In this document: positions 46,705-55,999 of the stretch, one piece after another | How positions within the stretch are numbered: the first letter of the stretch is position 1 | How the letters are laid out: every line of letters starts with the position of its first letter | Source of the DNA: Clostridium sp. CM027 | GTDB taxonomy: Bacteria > Bacillota > Clostridia > Clostridiales > Clostridiaceae | Assembly: GCF_024730565.1 (NCBI RefSeq) | Contig: NZ_CP077725.1 | Coordinates: forward strand, 3,552,501-3,616,500 | DNA length: 64,000 bases | Direction: 5' to 3' | Translations under genes and position numbers: made by a program | Notes under the pieces: generated by a model | Told to the model about the DNA's origin: nothing | What the model saw: only the letters and a program-made list of their open reading frames with translations | The model's database searches: none

Positions 46705-47910
46705 ATGATTAAATTAAAAGAGAAACTTATATTTCATATAGATGTTAATTCAGCGTTTCTTTCTTGGAGTGCTACGGATAAACTTAGAAAAGGCTCGGAT
46801 ATTGATTTAAGAGATATAGCCTCGGTAATAGGCGGGGACGCGGAGTCTAGAAGAGGAGTAGTACTCGCAAAATCTATGATAGCTAAAAAAAGTGGAATAA
46901 TAACAGGAGAGAGTTTATTTACTGCAAGAAAGAAGTGTAAAAACATGATAGTTATATCACCTGACTTTAGGTTATATGAAAGATGTAGTAGAAGTATGAG
47001 AGAAATTTTTGGAGACTATACACCTTATGTGGAGAAATTTTCTATAGATGAATGTTTTCTAGATATGACAAGTTATAATACCTCAAAAGAAGCAGCACTC
47101 AAGATAGCTTGGGATATTAAGGACAGAATAAAAAATGAACTTGGATTTACAGTAAATGTGGGCATATCAAATGTTAAGCTTCTAGCTAAGATGGCATCTG
47201 ATTTTGAGAAACCTGATAAAGTGCATACGCTTTATGAAAATGAAATAGAAAAGAAACTGTGGAATCTTCCAGTTGGTGAGCTTTTCATGGTTGGAAAGAG
47301 AACCGTTCCTAGGCTTAATAATTTAAACATATTTACTATAGGAGATTTAGCTCAGTATGATGTTGGATTTTTGAAATACCACTTTAAAAGTAGTGGACTT
47401 ATGATGTGGAAATATGCCAATGGTATAGATAATAGAGAGGTAAAGTCAAATAAACATGAGCTAAAAGGAATAAGCAATTCGACTACATTATCAGAAGATA
47501 TTAAAAGTAAAGATGAAGCCTATAAAATATTATTAGCATTAGTAGAGCACACAGCTTCTAGATTAAGAAATATAAAAAAATGCTGCTACTGTATTTGCAT
47601 AACTATAAGGAATCATGAATTTGTTGATTATTCGCGTAGCACGACTTTAAAAAGTGCTACAGATTCAACGCAGGAAATACTAAAAACAGTAAAAAAACTT
47701 TTTGATGAATTATGGAAGGGAGATCCAATAAGACTACTAGGAGTTTCTCTTAATAATCTAAGTGAGGATAATTTCAAACAAATATCAATTTTTGATATTG
47801 GTAATGATTCTGATGAAAAGAAAAGGGCAATAGACAAAACTATAGACAGTATTAGACGCAAATATGGTGAAACTTCAGTTATGAAATCAGTATTTCTAAA
47901 AAATAAATAG
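46705..47910 (+). CDS. dinB: Y-family DNA polymerase (DinB/Pol IV type)
   Basis: The 401-residue translesion polymerase has the palm motif HIDVNSAFLSWSA and the catalytic SIDECFLDMT, an HhH region, and a little-finger domain. A Pol IV role is most likely. The alternative is a UmuC-like paralogue, but its length and lack of UmuD favour DinB. No clear LexA box is seen upstream. The ATG is preceded by AAGGATGAGATT. Confidence 0.9.
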   Translation: MIKLKEKLIFHIDVNSAFLSWSATDKLRKGSDIDLRDIASVIGGDAESRRGVVLAKSMIAKKSGIITGESLFTARKKCKNMIVISPDFRLYERCSRSMREIFGDYTPYVEKFSIDECFLDMTSYNTSKEAALKIAWDIKDRIKNELGFTVNVGISNVKLLAKMASDFEKPDKVHTLYENEIEKKLWNLPVGELFMVGKRTVPRLNNLNIFTIGDLAQYDVGFLKYHFKSSGLMMWKYANGIDNREVKSNKHELKGISNSTTLSEDIKSKDEAYKILLALVEHTASRLRNIKKCCYCICITIRNHEFVDYSRSTTLKSATDSTQEILKTVKKLFDELWKGDPIRLLGVSLNNLSEDNFKQISIFDIGNDSDEKKRAIDKTIDSIRRKYGETSVMKSVFLKNK

Positions 47911-48030
47911 TTTATTAAGTCGCAAAGAGAACAAATATATATTATACACTGTTGTTCTAAATAATAAAAAAATGATATAGACTAGGTAAGAAGTATTATT
48001 TGAGAAAATGTAACGGAGGTATATGTAAAT

Positions 48031-48894
48031 ATGGATAATCGAGCACTTATACCATTATACCTTAATGAAAATATGATAAATAATTTATATACAATTGTAA
48101 TACAGGAATTTGCCGAAATCAAAAGTGAAAGTACGAGAAAACAGTTAACTATTAGTACCAATACACCATTATATGAACTTACTTGTGGTAAAATAAGGCA
48201 AGGAGATTTAAATGTTCAACTTCTTAATGAATTCTCGTCGCAGAAAATTGAAGAAAGAGTTTCGATTGTAATAACAATACTGTCAAGGATAAAAAATATA
48301 CTAAATGATCAAAGTTTGTTAAAGGTTATAAATAATGAGAGTGATGTAAAGAATATGAAGGAATTTGATTTTGTTCAGTTTACTAGTGAATTGTATAAAA
48401 ATCCAGTTATAGAATATATAGAAGATATGATTAGGGTTATGGAAATGCAATTGGCTTTTTCACCGGAAACTGTGGAAAACGGTGCTGAAAGCCAAGAGCA
48501 AAGAGTTAAGAAGCAAGTTTTAAAGGTCTTGAAAGATGATATGGAAAATTGTAAAAGAGAAAAATGTTTAAAATTCATTAGTAGTAATATAGGGACGAGC
48601 AATACAAAAGTTGTAGTGCCCTTAGAGATAAAAAATATGGCAGACAATTTAGATTATATTGAAGGTGCTAAAATCACTGTCCTTGGTAAGGTGGTAAGAA
48701 TTCCAAAGGAAAATGAAATTAATAACTATAGTTTACTAAGTGGCACATACTTTGATTATTTGAATGAAGAGTATTTTAAAGAATTTAAAAATAGATTTCT
48801 AAAAGATACAAGTTTAATTAGTGATTATGATAAAAAACAAATAGAAATTACCGGATCTGTGATTGAAATTATACCTATAGCAATGTATATTTAG
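48031..48894 (+). CDS. Conserved-looking cytosolic protein, unknown
   Basis: The 287-residue soluble protein starts MDNRALIPLYLNENMINNLY. It may belong to the DUF6414 group, a tentative memory-based match. It has a helical middle (FVQFTSELYKNPVIEYIEDM) and a C-terminal beta-rich part with EGAKITVLGKVVRIP. The ATG is preceded by ACGGAGG. It lies between dinB and a tRNA nucleotidyltransferase gene and could share a transcript with the latter. Confidence 0.7.
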   Translation: MDNRALIPLYLNENMINNLYTIVIQEFAEIKSESTRKQLTISTNTPLYELTCGKIRQGDLNVQLLNEFSSQKIEERVSIVITILSRIKNILNDQSLLKVINNESDVKNMKEFDFVQFTSELYKNPVIEYIEDMIRVMEMQLAFSPETVENGAESQEQRVKKQVLKVLKDDMENCKREKCLKFISSNIGTSNTKVVVPLEIKNMADNLDYIEGAKITVLGKVVRIPKENEINNYSLLSGTYFDYLNEEYFKEFKNRFLKDTSLISDYDKKQIEITGSVIEIIPIAMYI

Positions 48895-48929
48895 AATTAA
48901 GATTACAGTGAAAATAAAGGGTGAGTGGA

Positions 48930-50297
48930 ATGATTAAAGATAATACTATATTTGTAGGCTTTATGTTTATACCAAATGATGTAAAAGTAATTTTAGACAC
49001 TTTAAAAAATAATGGATATGAATCTTATATAGTGGGAGGAAGTATACGTGATTCCAAAATCGGGACATCCATGCCCAAGGACTATGATGTAACTACCAAT
49101 GCCCTACCACAAGAGGTTATCAAACTCTTTGACAAAACTGTGCCTACAGGTATAAAACACGGAACTGTTACTGTTATGATAAATGGAGATGGATACGAAG
49201 TTACAACTTACAGAATAGATGGTGAATACTTGGACAATAGAAGACCGGATGGTGTTACTTTTGTTTTAAATTTAAAAGAAGACTTATCAAGACGTGATTT
49301 CACTATAAATGCTTTAGCTTTTAATGAGGAAGATGGGCTTATAGATTATTTTGGTGGCACCGAAGATTTAGAGAATAAAATAATTAGAGCCGTAGGTGAG
49401 CCTAATAAAAGGTTTCAAGAAGATGCGCTAAGAATGCTTAGAGCTATTCGGTTTTCAGCCAGGTTAGATTTTGAAATAGAAGAAAAAACTTTAGAGGCTA
49501 TAAAAGCAAATTCGTTACTTATATTAAATGTAAGTAATGAAAGAATTAGAGATGAATTATGCAAAATGATGGTATCTAATAATACTACTAAAGCTTTAAG
49601 ATTACTTGAAGAGACTAAACTATTAGAGGTCATACTACCAGAGATTCAATTAGCTGTAGGGTTTAATCAGCAAAATCCTCATCATGATAAAGATATATTT
49701 GAACATACTTTGTCGGTTGTGGAAAAATGCCCACATTCACTTAATGTGAGAATAGCAGCATTATTACATGACATAGCTAAACCTTACTGTTTCACTATTG
49801 ACAAAGATGGGATAGGTCATTTTTATGGACATGATAAAAAAGGTGTTATATTATCTGAGCAAATACTAGGGCGTCTTAGATTTGATAATCAAAGTATAAG
49901 TGAAATTAGTGTTTTAGTAAGGGAACATATGAATGTGCTTACAAAACCAACAGATGCATCTGTAAAACGTCTTATTAATAGAGTGGGTGTAGATTTAGTA
50001 TGTGATCTCTTCGCCTTGCAAAGAGCGGATGCACTAGGTTCACGTTTTCCAGAAGTGAGATTAAAAGAAATTAATAAGGTAGAAGAAAAAACATTAGCTA
50101 TCTTAGAATCTAAAGTTCCACTATCTATAAAAGAACTTGCAATAAACGGTGGAGATTTAATGAGTGAATTTTCTATTAAACCAGGAGAAAAAATAGGTGA
50201 TATGCTTAGATTTCTTTTAGATAAAGTATTAGAAAATCCGCAATTGAATAGTAAAGAGAAACTTTTAGCTATAATTTATGATGAATATGTAAAGTGA
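48930..50297 (+). CDS. cca: CCA tRNA nucleotidyltransferase / poly(A) polymerase family with HD domain
   Basis: The protein of about 455 residues has the nucleotidyltransferase motif VGGSIRDS and the metal-binding DYDVTT, then RRDFTINALAF and the tRNA-binding RMLRAIRFSARL. The C-terminal HD domain has HTLSVVEK and LLHDIAK. It adds or repairs the 3' CCA of tRNA. The ATG at 48930 follows AAGGGTGA; a GTG at 48921 is an alternative. Confidence 0.9.
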   Translation: MIKDNTIFVGFMFIPNDVKVILDTLKNNGYESYIVGGSIRDSKIGTSMPKDYDVTTNALPQEVIKLFDKTVPTGIKHGTVTVMINGDGYEVTTYRIDGEYLDNRRPDGVTFVLNLKEDLSRRDFTINALAFNEEDGLIDYFGGTEDLENKIIRAVGEPNKRFQEDALRMLRAIRFSARLDFEIEEKTLEAIKANSLLILNVSNERIRDELCKMMVSNNTTKALRLLEETKLLEVILPEIQLAVGFNQQNPHHDKDIFEHTLSVVEKCPHSLNVRIAALLHDIAKPYCFTIDKDGIGHFYGHDKKGVILSEQILGRLRFDNQSISEISVLVREHMNVLTKPTDASVKRLINRVGVDLVCDLFALQRADALGSRFPEVRLKEINKVEEKTLAILESKVPLSIKELAINGGDLMSEFSIKPGEKIGDMLRFLLDKVLENPQLNSKEKLLAIIYDEYVK

Positions 50298-50314
50298 AAA
50301 ACTAAAATCGAAGA

Positions 50315-50533
50315 CTACTCTTCTCCAATTTCTTCAAGTAAAGGTTCTTTACTTCCCTTATTTTTCATAGTTTTTAGAATCATAGGTATTAAATCCTTTA
50401 TAGGAGTTCCTTCAATAGGTGAAATATCAAAATGTAATGCTCCATTTGCTTCAAAGAGTGTTAGAAGCTCTTGAATAGTATCTCCTTCGAATATAGATAT
50501 GCATAATAGTATGAACTTTCTCTGGAAATGATT
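50315..50533 (-). pseudogene. C-terminal gene remnant, unknown family
   Basis: A 73-codon open stretch on the minus strand reads KFILLCISIFEGDTIQELL, then FEANGALHFDISP and KEPLLEEIGEE before the stop. There is no start codon near its upstream end, where a stop occurs at 50536 next to repeat-like DNA. It looks like the tail of a lost gene; the family is not recognised. Confidence 0.5.
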
Positions 50534-50605
50534 TCAGGTCGCACAGGGGAAAGTTATACGGATGCATTTTTTTTTATCCTAGGAGATTTCCTTTTGAGTT
50601 ATTAT
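50534..50605 (-). repeat. Partial dispersed repeat-like segment
   Basis: GGAGATTTCCTTTTGAGTTA resembles the end of the element at 55845 read in the same direction (GGGAGACTTTCCTTCTGAAA). It borders the gene remnant at 50315 and may mark the truncation event. Confidence 0.3.
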
Positions 50606-50666
50606 GAAAATTTGGTATAAAACATTTACTTAGGCACAAAATAATACATGAGAGAAGGTGTAGTGT

Positions 50667-50897
50667 TTGAAAGCTAGTGAAATAATTACTGTACTAAATG
50701 AAAATGGTGAGAAAGTCGACTTAGAACTGATCGATGCTATTAAAATGGATGGAAATGAATATGTGATAGTTGGTCCTAAAGATTCGGATGAGGCATATGC
50801 TTACAAGTCAGTTGTAGTTAATGGAGAAACAGAATACTTGTCCATAGGACAGGGCCAAGAGTTTAAAAAAGTATTACAGAAGTTTAGCGAGCAGTAA
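50667..50897 (+). CDS. DUF1292 domain-containing protein
   Basis: The 76-residue acidic protein resembles DUF1292, with ITVLNENGEKVDLELIDAI and NEYVIVGPKDSDEAYAYK. The TTG start is supported by AGAAGGTG upstream. The function is unknown. A second DUF1292 paralogue lies at 54116. Confidence 0.85.
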   Translation: MKASEIITVLNENGEKVDLELIDAIKMDGNEYVIVGPKDSDEAYAYKSVVVNGETEYLSIGQGQEFKKVLQKFSEQ

Positions 50898-50964
50898 TAC
50901 TGCGGTGGCAGAGGCAACATATTTAGAAGTATGTAGTAATAATAAGTAATTAGGAGGAGTATAT

Positions 50965-51123
50965 ATGAAGAGTCGTGAAGAAGCTAAGAAGGAAAATTTA
51001 CGTGATTATATTAAGAAAGATACAAAAACACAAAATGGACATTCTAAAAATCAAATTATTCAAACCGTTGAAGAAAGCGCATATAACGAAAGTGTTTTTG
51101 AAACCAAAAAAAATGGATATTAG
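50965..51123 (+). CDS. Small hydrophilic protein, unknown
   Basis: The 52-residue charged protein starts MKSREEAKKENLRDYIKKDT. The ATG follows TAGGAGGAGT at ideal spacing. No family is recognised. It is followed by a terminator-like hairpin, so it is probably an independent small gene or the second gene of a DUF1292 unit. Confidence 0.6.
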   Translation: MKSREEAKKENLRDYIKKDTKTQNGHSKNQIIQTVEESAYNESVFETKKNGY

Positions 51124-51162
51124 GTACATGAAAAAAAATAAATAATAAAAGATACATTAATA

Positions 51163-51236
51163 AAAAGAGCAGGTGTTTGTTATCTAAGCTATGATAGTAT
51201 ATAGTTTAAATAAAGGTTAGCTTGCTCTTTTTGTTA
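51163..51236 (+). terminator. Terminator-like structure
   Basis: AAAAAGAGCA pairs with TGCTCTTTTT across a long AT-rich loop, followed by GTTAT. Confidence 0.5.
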
Positions 51237-51296
51237 TAATAACAAAATGTGATGTAAATAAAAAAATATCAATAATAGATAGAAAGGACTTAATAT

Positions 51297-51926
51297 ATGA
51301 TAAAAATGTTTGAAGAATTTGAGAGGCATTTAATGGAAGATGATAAGCCGTCTATATATTTCGATAAAATAATAAATAATAAGATCATCTTTAATGAATA
51401 TCCATATACATTGTTAAGTCGTTTAGTAGATATTCCCCAATCTCCACAGTATCACCCAGAAGGAAATGTATGGATTCACACAATGTTAGTTGTGGATAAT
51501 GCAGCAAAAGTAAAGGAGAAAAGTGAATGTCCTAGAGCGTTTATGTGGGGGGCATTATTACATGATTTAGGGAAAGCACCTACTACAAAAATCAGGAAAG
51601 GAAAAATAACGTCTTATGACCATGACAAGGTTGGTGAAGATCTTAGCATAAAATTTCTTGAAGCGCTTACAGATGAGGTCGAATTAATTAATCAAGTTTC
51701 AGCTTTAGTTAGATGGCATATGCAAACTCTTTTTGTAAACAAAAAATTACCTTTTGGGGATATGAAAAACATGTCGCAAGAAATATCTTTTAAAGAAATT
51801 GCCTTATTATCACAGTGTGATAGACTTGGTAGAGGGGAAATCAGTGAGGATAAAGTTAAAGAGGAGAAAGAAAATATTAAATCTTTTATTCGCACTTGTG
51901 AAGAGTATTTATCGCGCTCAAAATAA
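51297..51926 (+). CDS. HD-domain (HDIG-type) hydrolase
   Basis: The 209-residue protein has an HD fold with HTMLVVDNA and the metal motif LLHDLGKAPTTK, then YDHDKVGEDL and VRWHMQ. It resembles the HD domain of tRNA nucleotidyltransferases and small metal-dependent phosphohydrolases. The substrate is unknown. ATG start after AAAGGACTT. Confidence 0.85.
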   Translation: MIKMFEEFERHLMEDDKPSIYFDKIINNKIIFNEYPYTLLSRLVDIPQSPQYHPEGNVWIHTMLVVDNAAKVKEKSECPRAFMWGALLHDLGKAPTTKIRKGKITSYDHDKVGEDLSIKFLEALTDEVELINQVSALVRWHMQTLFVNKKLPFGDMKNMSQEISFKEIALLSQCDRLGRGEISEDKVKEEKENIKSFIRTCEEYLSRSK

Positions 51927-52073
51927 TTTACATAGATTAAGCACTAAATTACTTTGTGAGTTTAACGAGTATAGTATAAAAAGGATTTATTTTTATGGAA
52001 AAACCTATGATATACTAATAAAGTATGCAACAAATAAAATTCATTGAATTTACGAAGTTTGGAGATGATTACA

Positions 52074-52943
52074 GTGAGGTATGAAGGAACAGTATACAGA
52101 CCACCAAGTGAGGCCTACAGTCTTATACTGCAAGTTACAATCGGATGTTCACATAATGCGTGCAGCTTTTGCAATATGTACAAAGATAAGAAGTTTAGAA
52201 TACGTGATTTAAAAGATATTATGGTTGATTTACAGCATGCTAAATCAACATATAGGGTAGTTAAAAAGATATTTCTAGCAGATGGAGATGCTTTAGTTAT
52301 TGAAACTAATAAATTGAAATTGATTTTATTAAAAATAAGAGAATTGTTCCCTCAGTGTGAAAGAGTAGGGATTTATGCTGCTCCTAGTGATATTTTGAGA
52401 AAATCTTTAGCGGATCTTAGGCAGCTTAAGGATCTTGGCGTTGGGATTGTGTATCTAGGTGTTGAATCTGGAAGTAATGAAATATTAAAAAGTATAAATA
52501 AGGGCGTAACTGCTGAGGAAATGATTATTGCAGGCTGCAAGGTTAAAGAAAGTGGGATAAAGTTATCCACTACCTTGATTTCAGGAATAGGTGGCACAGA
52601 AAAAATAAGTGAACATGCAATAGAATCGGCTAAACTTATAAGCGCTATAAACCCAGATTATGTAGGATTTTTAACTTTAATGTTAGAGAGGGGAACCCCT
52701 ATATATGAGGATGTACAGAACGGGACTTTTCATATATTAACGCCAGAACAAATAATGTATGAGATGAGAGAGTTCCTTAAAAATGTAGAAGTTGCTAACT
52801 GTGTTTTCAGAAGCAATCATGCTTCAAATTATATGGCACTTTCTGGAACATTGCCACAAGATAAGAATCAGTTAGTGGGAGACATTGACCTTGTACTGAA
52901 AGGAAAATATAGGTATAGGCAAGAGGAATACAGAAGACTATAA
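52074..52943 (+). CDS. Radical SAM protein
   Basis: The protein of about 289 residues has the radical SAM cluster motif CSHNACSFC (C-x3-C... arranged within GCSHNACSFCNMYKDKKFR) and an Elp3/coproporphyrinogen-like core (YLGVESGSNEIL, LISGIGG). The GTG at 52074 is chosen for GGAG nine bases upstream and a family-typical N-terminus (RYEGTVYRPPSEA). The substrate is unknown. Not linked in function to birA, which follows after 47 bases, unless co-transcribed. Confidence 0.88.
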   Translation: MRYEGTVYRPPSEAYSLILQVTIGCSHNACSFCNMYKDKKFRIRDLKDIMVDLQHAKSTYRVVKKIFLADGDALVIETNKLKLILLKIRELFPQCERVGIYAAPSDILRKSLADLRQLKDLGVGIVYLGVESGSNEILKSINKGVTAEEMIIAGCKVKESGIKLSTTLISGIGGTEKISEHAIESAKLISAINPDYVGFLTLMLERGTPIYEDVQNGTFHILTPEQIMYEMREFLKNVEVANCVFRSNHASNYMALSGTLPQDKNQLVGDIDLVLKGKYRYRQEEYRRL

Positions 52944-52990
52944 AACGACTTTCCTCAGAATTTGGTAAAACAAAAAAGGGTGTGGATGTT

Positions 52991-53980
52991 ATGAAGGAAA
53001 AAATCATTAGGCTACTTAAGGACAGTGGAAATAATTTTGTGTCTGGTCAAAAAATTAGTGAAGATTTAGGCGTTAGCCGTGCAGCTATTTGGAAACATAT
53101 AAATATAATTAAAGAGGATGGCTACGAAGTTGAAGCAATTTCAAGAAAGGGTTATAGAATAATTTCCTCACCGGATATACTTACATTTGAGGAAATTAAA
53201 AATTTTTTAAGTACAAAATACATAGGTAGAAATATTATTCATTATGATTCTATAGGGTCAACTAACTCTAAAGCTAAAGAGCTTGCGGAGACAAAGCAAG
53301 ATCACGGCACAGTTATAATAAGTGAAGAACAAACATTAGGACGTGGAAGGCTCGGACGAAATTGGGTATCTCCAAAGCACAAGGGCATATGGATGTCCAT
53401 AATACTTAGACCAAATATTAACACAGAAAATATATCACAAATAACCCTACTTGGGGCAGCAGCAGTTCAAAAAGCTATTATGAAAATGGGAATTAAAACT
53501 AGTATTAAGTGGCCTAACGATATAGTATTTGATGGTAAAAAAGTATGTGGTATATTAACAGAAATGAGTGGTGAAGTAGATCATATTAATTATCTAGTTA
53601 TGGGAATTGGTATAAATGTAAATTTGGAAAAAGAAGATATACCAATTGATCTAAAAGATGTGGCTACGTCTATAAAGCTTGCGAGTGGTAAATACATGGA
53701 GAGGAAGCTTTTGCTTGCCAACATATTAAACATTTTTGAGGAGCTATATAGTGATTTTGTCCAAAATGGAAATATAGAAGAAACTATACAGATTTGCAGA
53801 AAAAATTCCATGCTTATAGGTAAAGAAATCCAATTGATTAATAGAGGAAAAGTAACAACAGCTAAGGCAATAGATATAAGTGATCAAGGAGAATTAGTAA
53901 TTGAAAATTACAAAGGGATAGTAGAATATATTGTTTCAGGAGAAGTTTCTATAAGAGGAATTTCCGGATATAGTAAATAA
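52991..53980 (+). CDS. birA: Biotin-protein ligase / repressor BirA
   Basis: The 329-residue protein has an N-terminal winged HTH (SGQKISEDLGVSRAAIWKHI) and a catalytic biotin ligase domain (GRGRLGRNWVSPKHKGIWMS, KWPNDIV). It attaches biotin to carboxylases and may repress biotin genes. The ATG at 52991 follows AAGGGTG; an in-frame GTG at 52982 is less likely. No obvious BirA operator is seen in the window. Confidence 0.95.
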   Translation: MKEKIIRLLKDSGNNFVSGQKISEDLGVSRAAIWKHINIIKEDGYEVEAISRKGYRIISSPDILTFEEIKNFLSTKYIGRNIIHYDSIGSTNSKAKELAETKQDHGTVIISEEQTLGRGRLGRNWVSPKHKGIWMSIILRPNINTENISQITLLGAAAVQKAIMKMGIKTSIKWPNDIVFDGKKVCGILTEMSGEVDHINYLVMGIGINVNLEKEDIPIDLKDVATSIKLASGKYMERKLLLANILNIFEELYSDFVQNGNIEETIQICRKNSMLIGKEIQLINRGKVTTAKAIDISDQGELVIENYKGIVEYIVSGEVSIRGISGYSK

Positions 53981-54004
53981 ACTGATGTTTCATATGTTTA
54001 AGGG

Positions 54005-54045
54005 ATAATGTAGGATAATTTCCTTTTGAAATGTTATTTAATCTA
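54005..54045 (-). repeat. Partial dispersed repeat
   Basis: GGATAATTTCCTTTTGAAAT followed by GTTATTTA resembles the end of the element at 55845 (GAGACTTTCCTTCTGAAATG). It lies between birA and the DUF1292 gene. Confidence 0.4.
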
Positions 54046-54115
54046 TATTTTTATATAGACAGTATAGCTAGATTAACGGTATAATGTGGTTATTAAGGTT
54101 GAAAGGAGAATAGAC

Positions 54116-54358
54116 ATGGAAGAAAATAAAATTATAACAATGTTAGATGAAGATGGAGCAAAGGTTGATTTTGAATTAATCGAAATTATTGAGTTAGATG
54201 AAAATAAATATGCTTTATTAGCTCCTATAGGAGAAGAAGATGATGCTTTTGTCTATAAAATAGAAGTGGTTGATGGTAAAGAGCAATATATTGCAGTAGA
54301 AGATGAAGAAGAATTTGAAAGAGTTTTAGAAGAATATGATTCATCTTTTGAGGAATAA
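54116..54358 (+). CDS. DUF1292 domain-containing protein
   Basis: The 80-residue very acidic protein is a paralogue of the one at 50667: MEENKIITMLDEDGAKVDFE, then IELDENKYALLAPIGEEDDA. The ATG at 54116 is preceded by AAAGGAGAATAG; an extended reading from 54086 has no site. The function is unknown. It ends just before a terminator. Confidence 0.88.
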   Translation: MEENKIITMLDEDGAKVDFELIEIIELDENKYALLAPIGEEDDAFVYKIEVVDGKEQYIAVEDEEEFERVLEEYDSSFEE

Positions 54359-54370
54359 ATAGTAGACCAA

Positions 54371-54407
54371 TAACCCAATAAATCGGTAAGGTTTATTGGG
54401 TTTTTAC
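54371..54407 (+). terminator. Terminator
   Basis: AACCCAATAAA pairs with TTTATTGGGTT, followed by a T run. Confidence 0.88.
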
Positions 54408-54468
54408 TATAAATTTATAATTTTTTTAGATATTAAAAATTATTGTAGTAACTGGAGGAGGTGAAATT

Positions 54469-54960
54469 TTGAATTTAGTAGAAATTAATATGGAAGCACT
54501 TATAGAAACAATTTCGCATGTTGATGACAATTTAGGGAAAAGCTTTCTAGACACAGCTACTGGTGAGGTTATATATATTCCTACAGAAGTAAGTGTAGCA
54601 TTAGAAAATGGGACTTTAAAAGAAGATACATTTGATAAGTGGTTAAAAGAATTTGTCATCACCGCTATACTTATTAGCGAAGATGAGGTTAATAGATATT
54701 TAAGCACTCCTCTAATAGATGAAGACTTTTATATAAGTGCAATGAAAAAATATGTTAATAGTATAATTAGTAATTCAGATTTAAAGCTAGAATTAAAAAG
54801 GGCACTAATAAGTGAAGAACCTATAAAAAGTTTTAAACATATTCTAATGGATAAACCAAATGCAACAGATGGATGGTATGAATATGAAGATAAATGCATA
54901 GAAGAATTTGTTAGAACATGGTTAATGTCAATTGGTATTGAATTAAAGTATTTAAATTAA
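54469..54960 (+). CDS. UPF0158-family protein
   Basis: The 163-residue protein fits UPF0158. It has an early FLDTATGEVIYIP block, a middle ISEEPIKSFKHILMDKPN stretch resembling the family's AFRRFKD region, and WYEYEDKCIEEFVRTWL near the end. The TTG start is supported by GGAGGAGG. The function is unknown. Confidence 0.75.
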   Translation: MNLVEINMEALIETISHVDDNLGKSFLDTATGEVIYIPTEVSVALENGTLKEDTFDKWLKEFVITAILISEDEVNRYLSTPLIDEDFYISAMKKYVNSIISNSDLKLELKRALISEEPIKSFKHILMDKPNATDGWYEYEDKCIEEFVRTWLMSIGIELKYLN

Positions 54961-54987
54961 AGCAACCTATTTGTTGGAGGTATATAT

Positions 54988-55689
54988 ATGTTAGTATATG
55001 AAGTAGCAATAAGGCTCGCGCTTGCAGTTTTAGTTGGTGGCTTAATTGGATATGAGAGAGAATATAAGAATAGACCAGCTGGTTTTAGAACTCATATATT
55101 AGTATGTCTAGGCGCGGCAGTTACCTCAATGATACAATTATATTCAATTCAAGAAACAACTAATATGATACTGCGGCACCCAGAACTCCAAAATGTCATG
55201 AAAGCAGATATTGGAAGACTTGGGGCGCAAGTTATATCGGGAGTAGGATTCTTAGGGGCAGGGACTATTATACATGAGAAGGGATCAGTAAAAGGACTTA
55301 CTACTGCAGCAAGTTTATGGACTGTGGCATGTATTGGACTTGCAGTTGGTCAAGGTTATTATACTTTAAGTATATTATCAACTATATTTGTTTTTATAGT
55401 ATTAGTATTTCTTAAGACTTTTGAAGCTAAGTTATTTAAAAACATTAATATTCTTAAAATAGAAATTCAATACGTTAACAAGAAAAACATGGTGGAAAAA
55501 TTAGAACAGTACTTTGATGGTATGGGCATAAAAGTTAAAAATATAGATTTTTCAATTGATGAGGAAGATGAAAATCCAGATTACAGCACAACAATGTATA
55601 CAATTTTAGCACCCAGACATATAAAGAGCAGTGGGATTGTGCAAAAACTATGTGCTTTTGAAGAAATATACAAAGCAACTATATTATAA
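54988..55689 (+). CDS. MgtC/SapB-family membrane protein
   Basis: The 233-residue protein has about four to five N-terminal helices with MgtC motifs (GGLIGYEREYKNRPAGFRTHI and GVGFLGAGTI), and a C-terminal ACT-like soluble domain. It is linked to magnesium or envelope homeostasis in relatives. ATG start after TTGGAGGT. Confidence 0.9.
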   Translation: MLVYEVAIRLALAVLVGGLIGYEREYKNRPAGFRTHILVCLGAAVTSMIQLYSIQETTNMILRHPELQNVMKADIGRLGAQVISGVGFLGAGTIIHEKGSVKGLTTAASLWTVACIGLAVGQGYYTLSILSTIFVFIVLVFLKTFEAKLFKNINILKIEIQYVNKKNMVEKLEQYFDGMGIKVKNIDFSIDEEDENPDYSTTMYTILAPRHIKSSGIVQKLCAFEEIYKATIL

Positions 55690-55844
55690 GAGAAAAATAA
55701 TAAGTGTACTTATTTACAAATTACATATATTAGCGAAATCTCAATTAACAAGATAAAAATCAATGTGTAAATAAGTTTTTTAAATTTATTCATTATTATC
55801 ACCCCATTTATATTGTATGTTAAAAGAGACGATAAAATAATCAA

Positions 55845-55940
55845 ATCATCGCCTGCGGAGCTGAAATATTAATGACTTCAGAAGGTGATTTATACTCCAA
55901 TTTATAGAAGTGGGAGACTTTCCTTCTGAAATGCCGTTAA
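55845..55940 (-). repeat. Dispersed two-hairpin repeat, copy B
   Basis: Read on the minus strand it begins GGCATTTCAGAAGGAAAGTC and has an inner TTCAGAAGG/CCTTCTGAA inverted repeat. It ends CAGGCGATGATTT. Same plan as copies at 42636 and 63886, here in the gap between the MgtC and helicase genes. Confidence 0.75.
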
Positions 55941-55954
55941 AAGTAAATATACGC

Positions 55955-55988
55955 GAAAAAAGAGCACTTATTAATAAGTGCTCTTTTG
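55955..55988. terminator. Terminator after the helicase gene
   Basis: AAAAGAGCACTTATT pairs with AATAAGTGCTCTTTT, with a T run on both strands. It serves the minus-strand helicase and possibly the MgtC gene. Confidence 0.85.
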
Positions 55989-55999
55989 ATTTAACAAAT

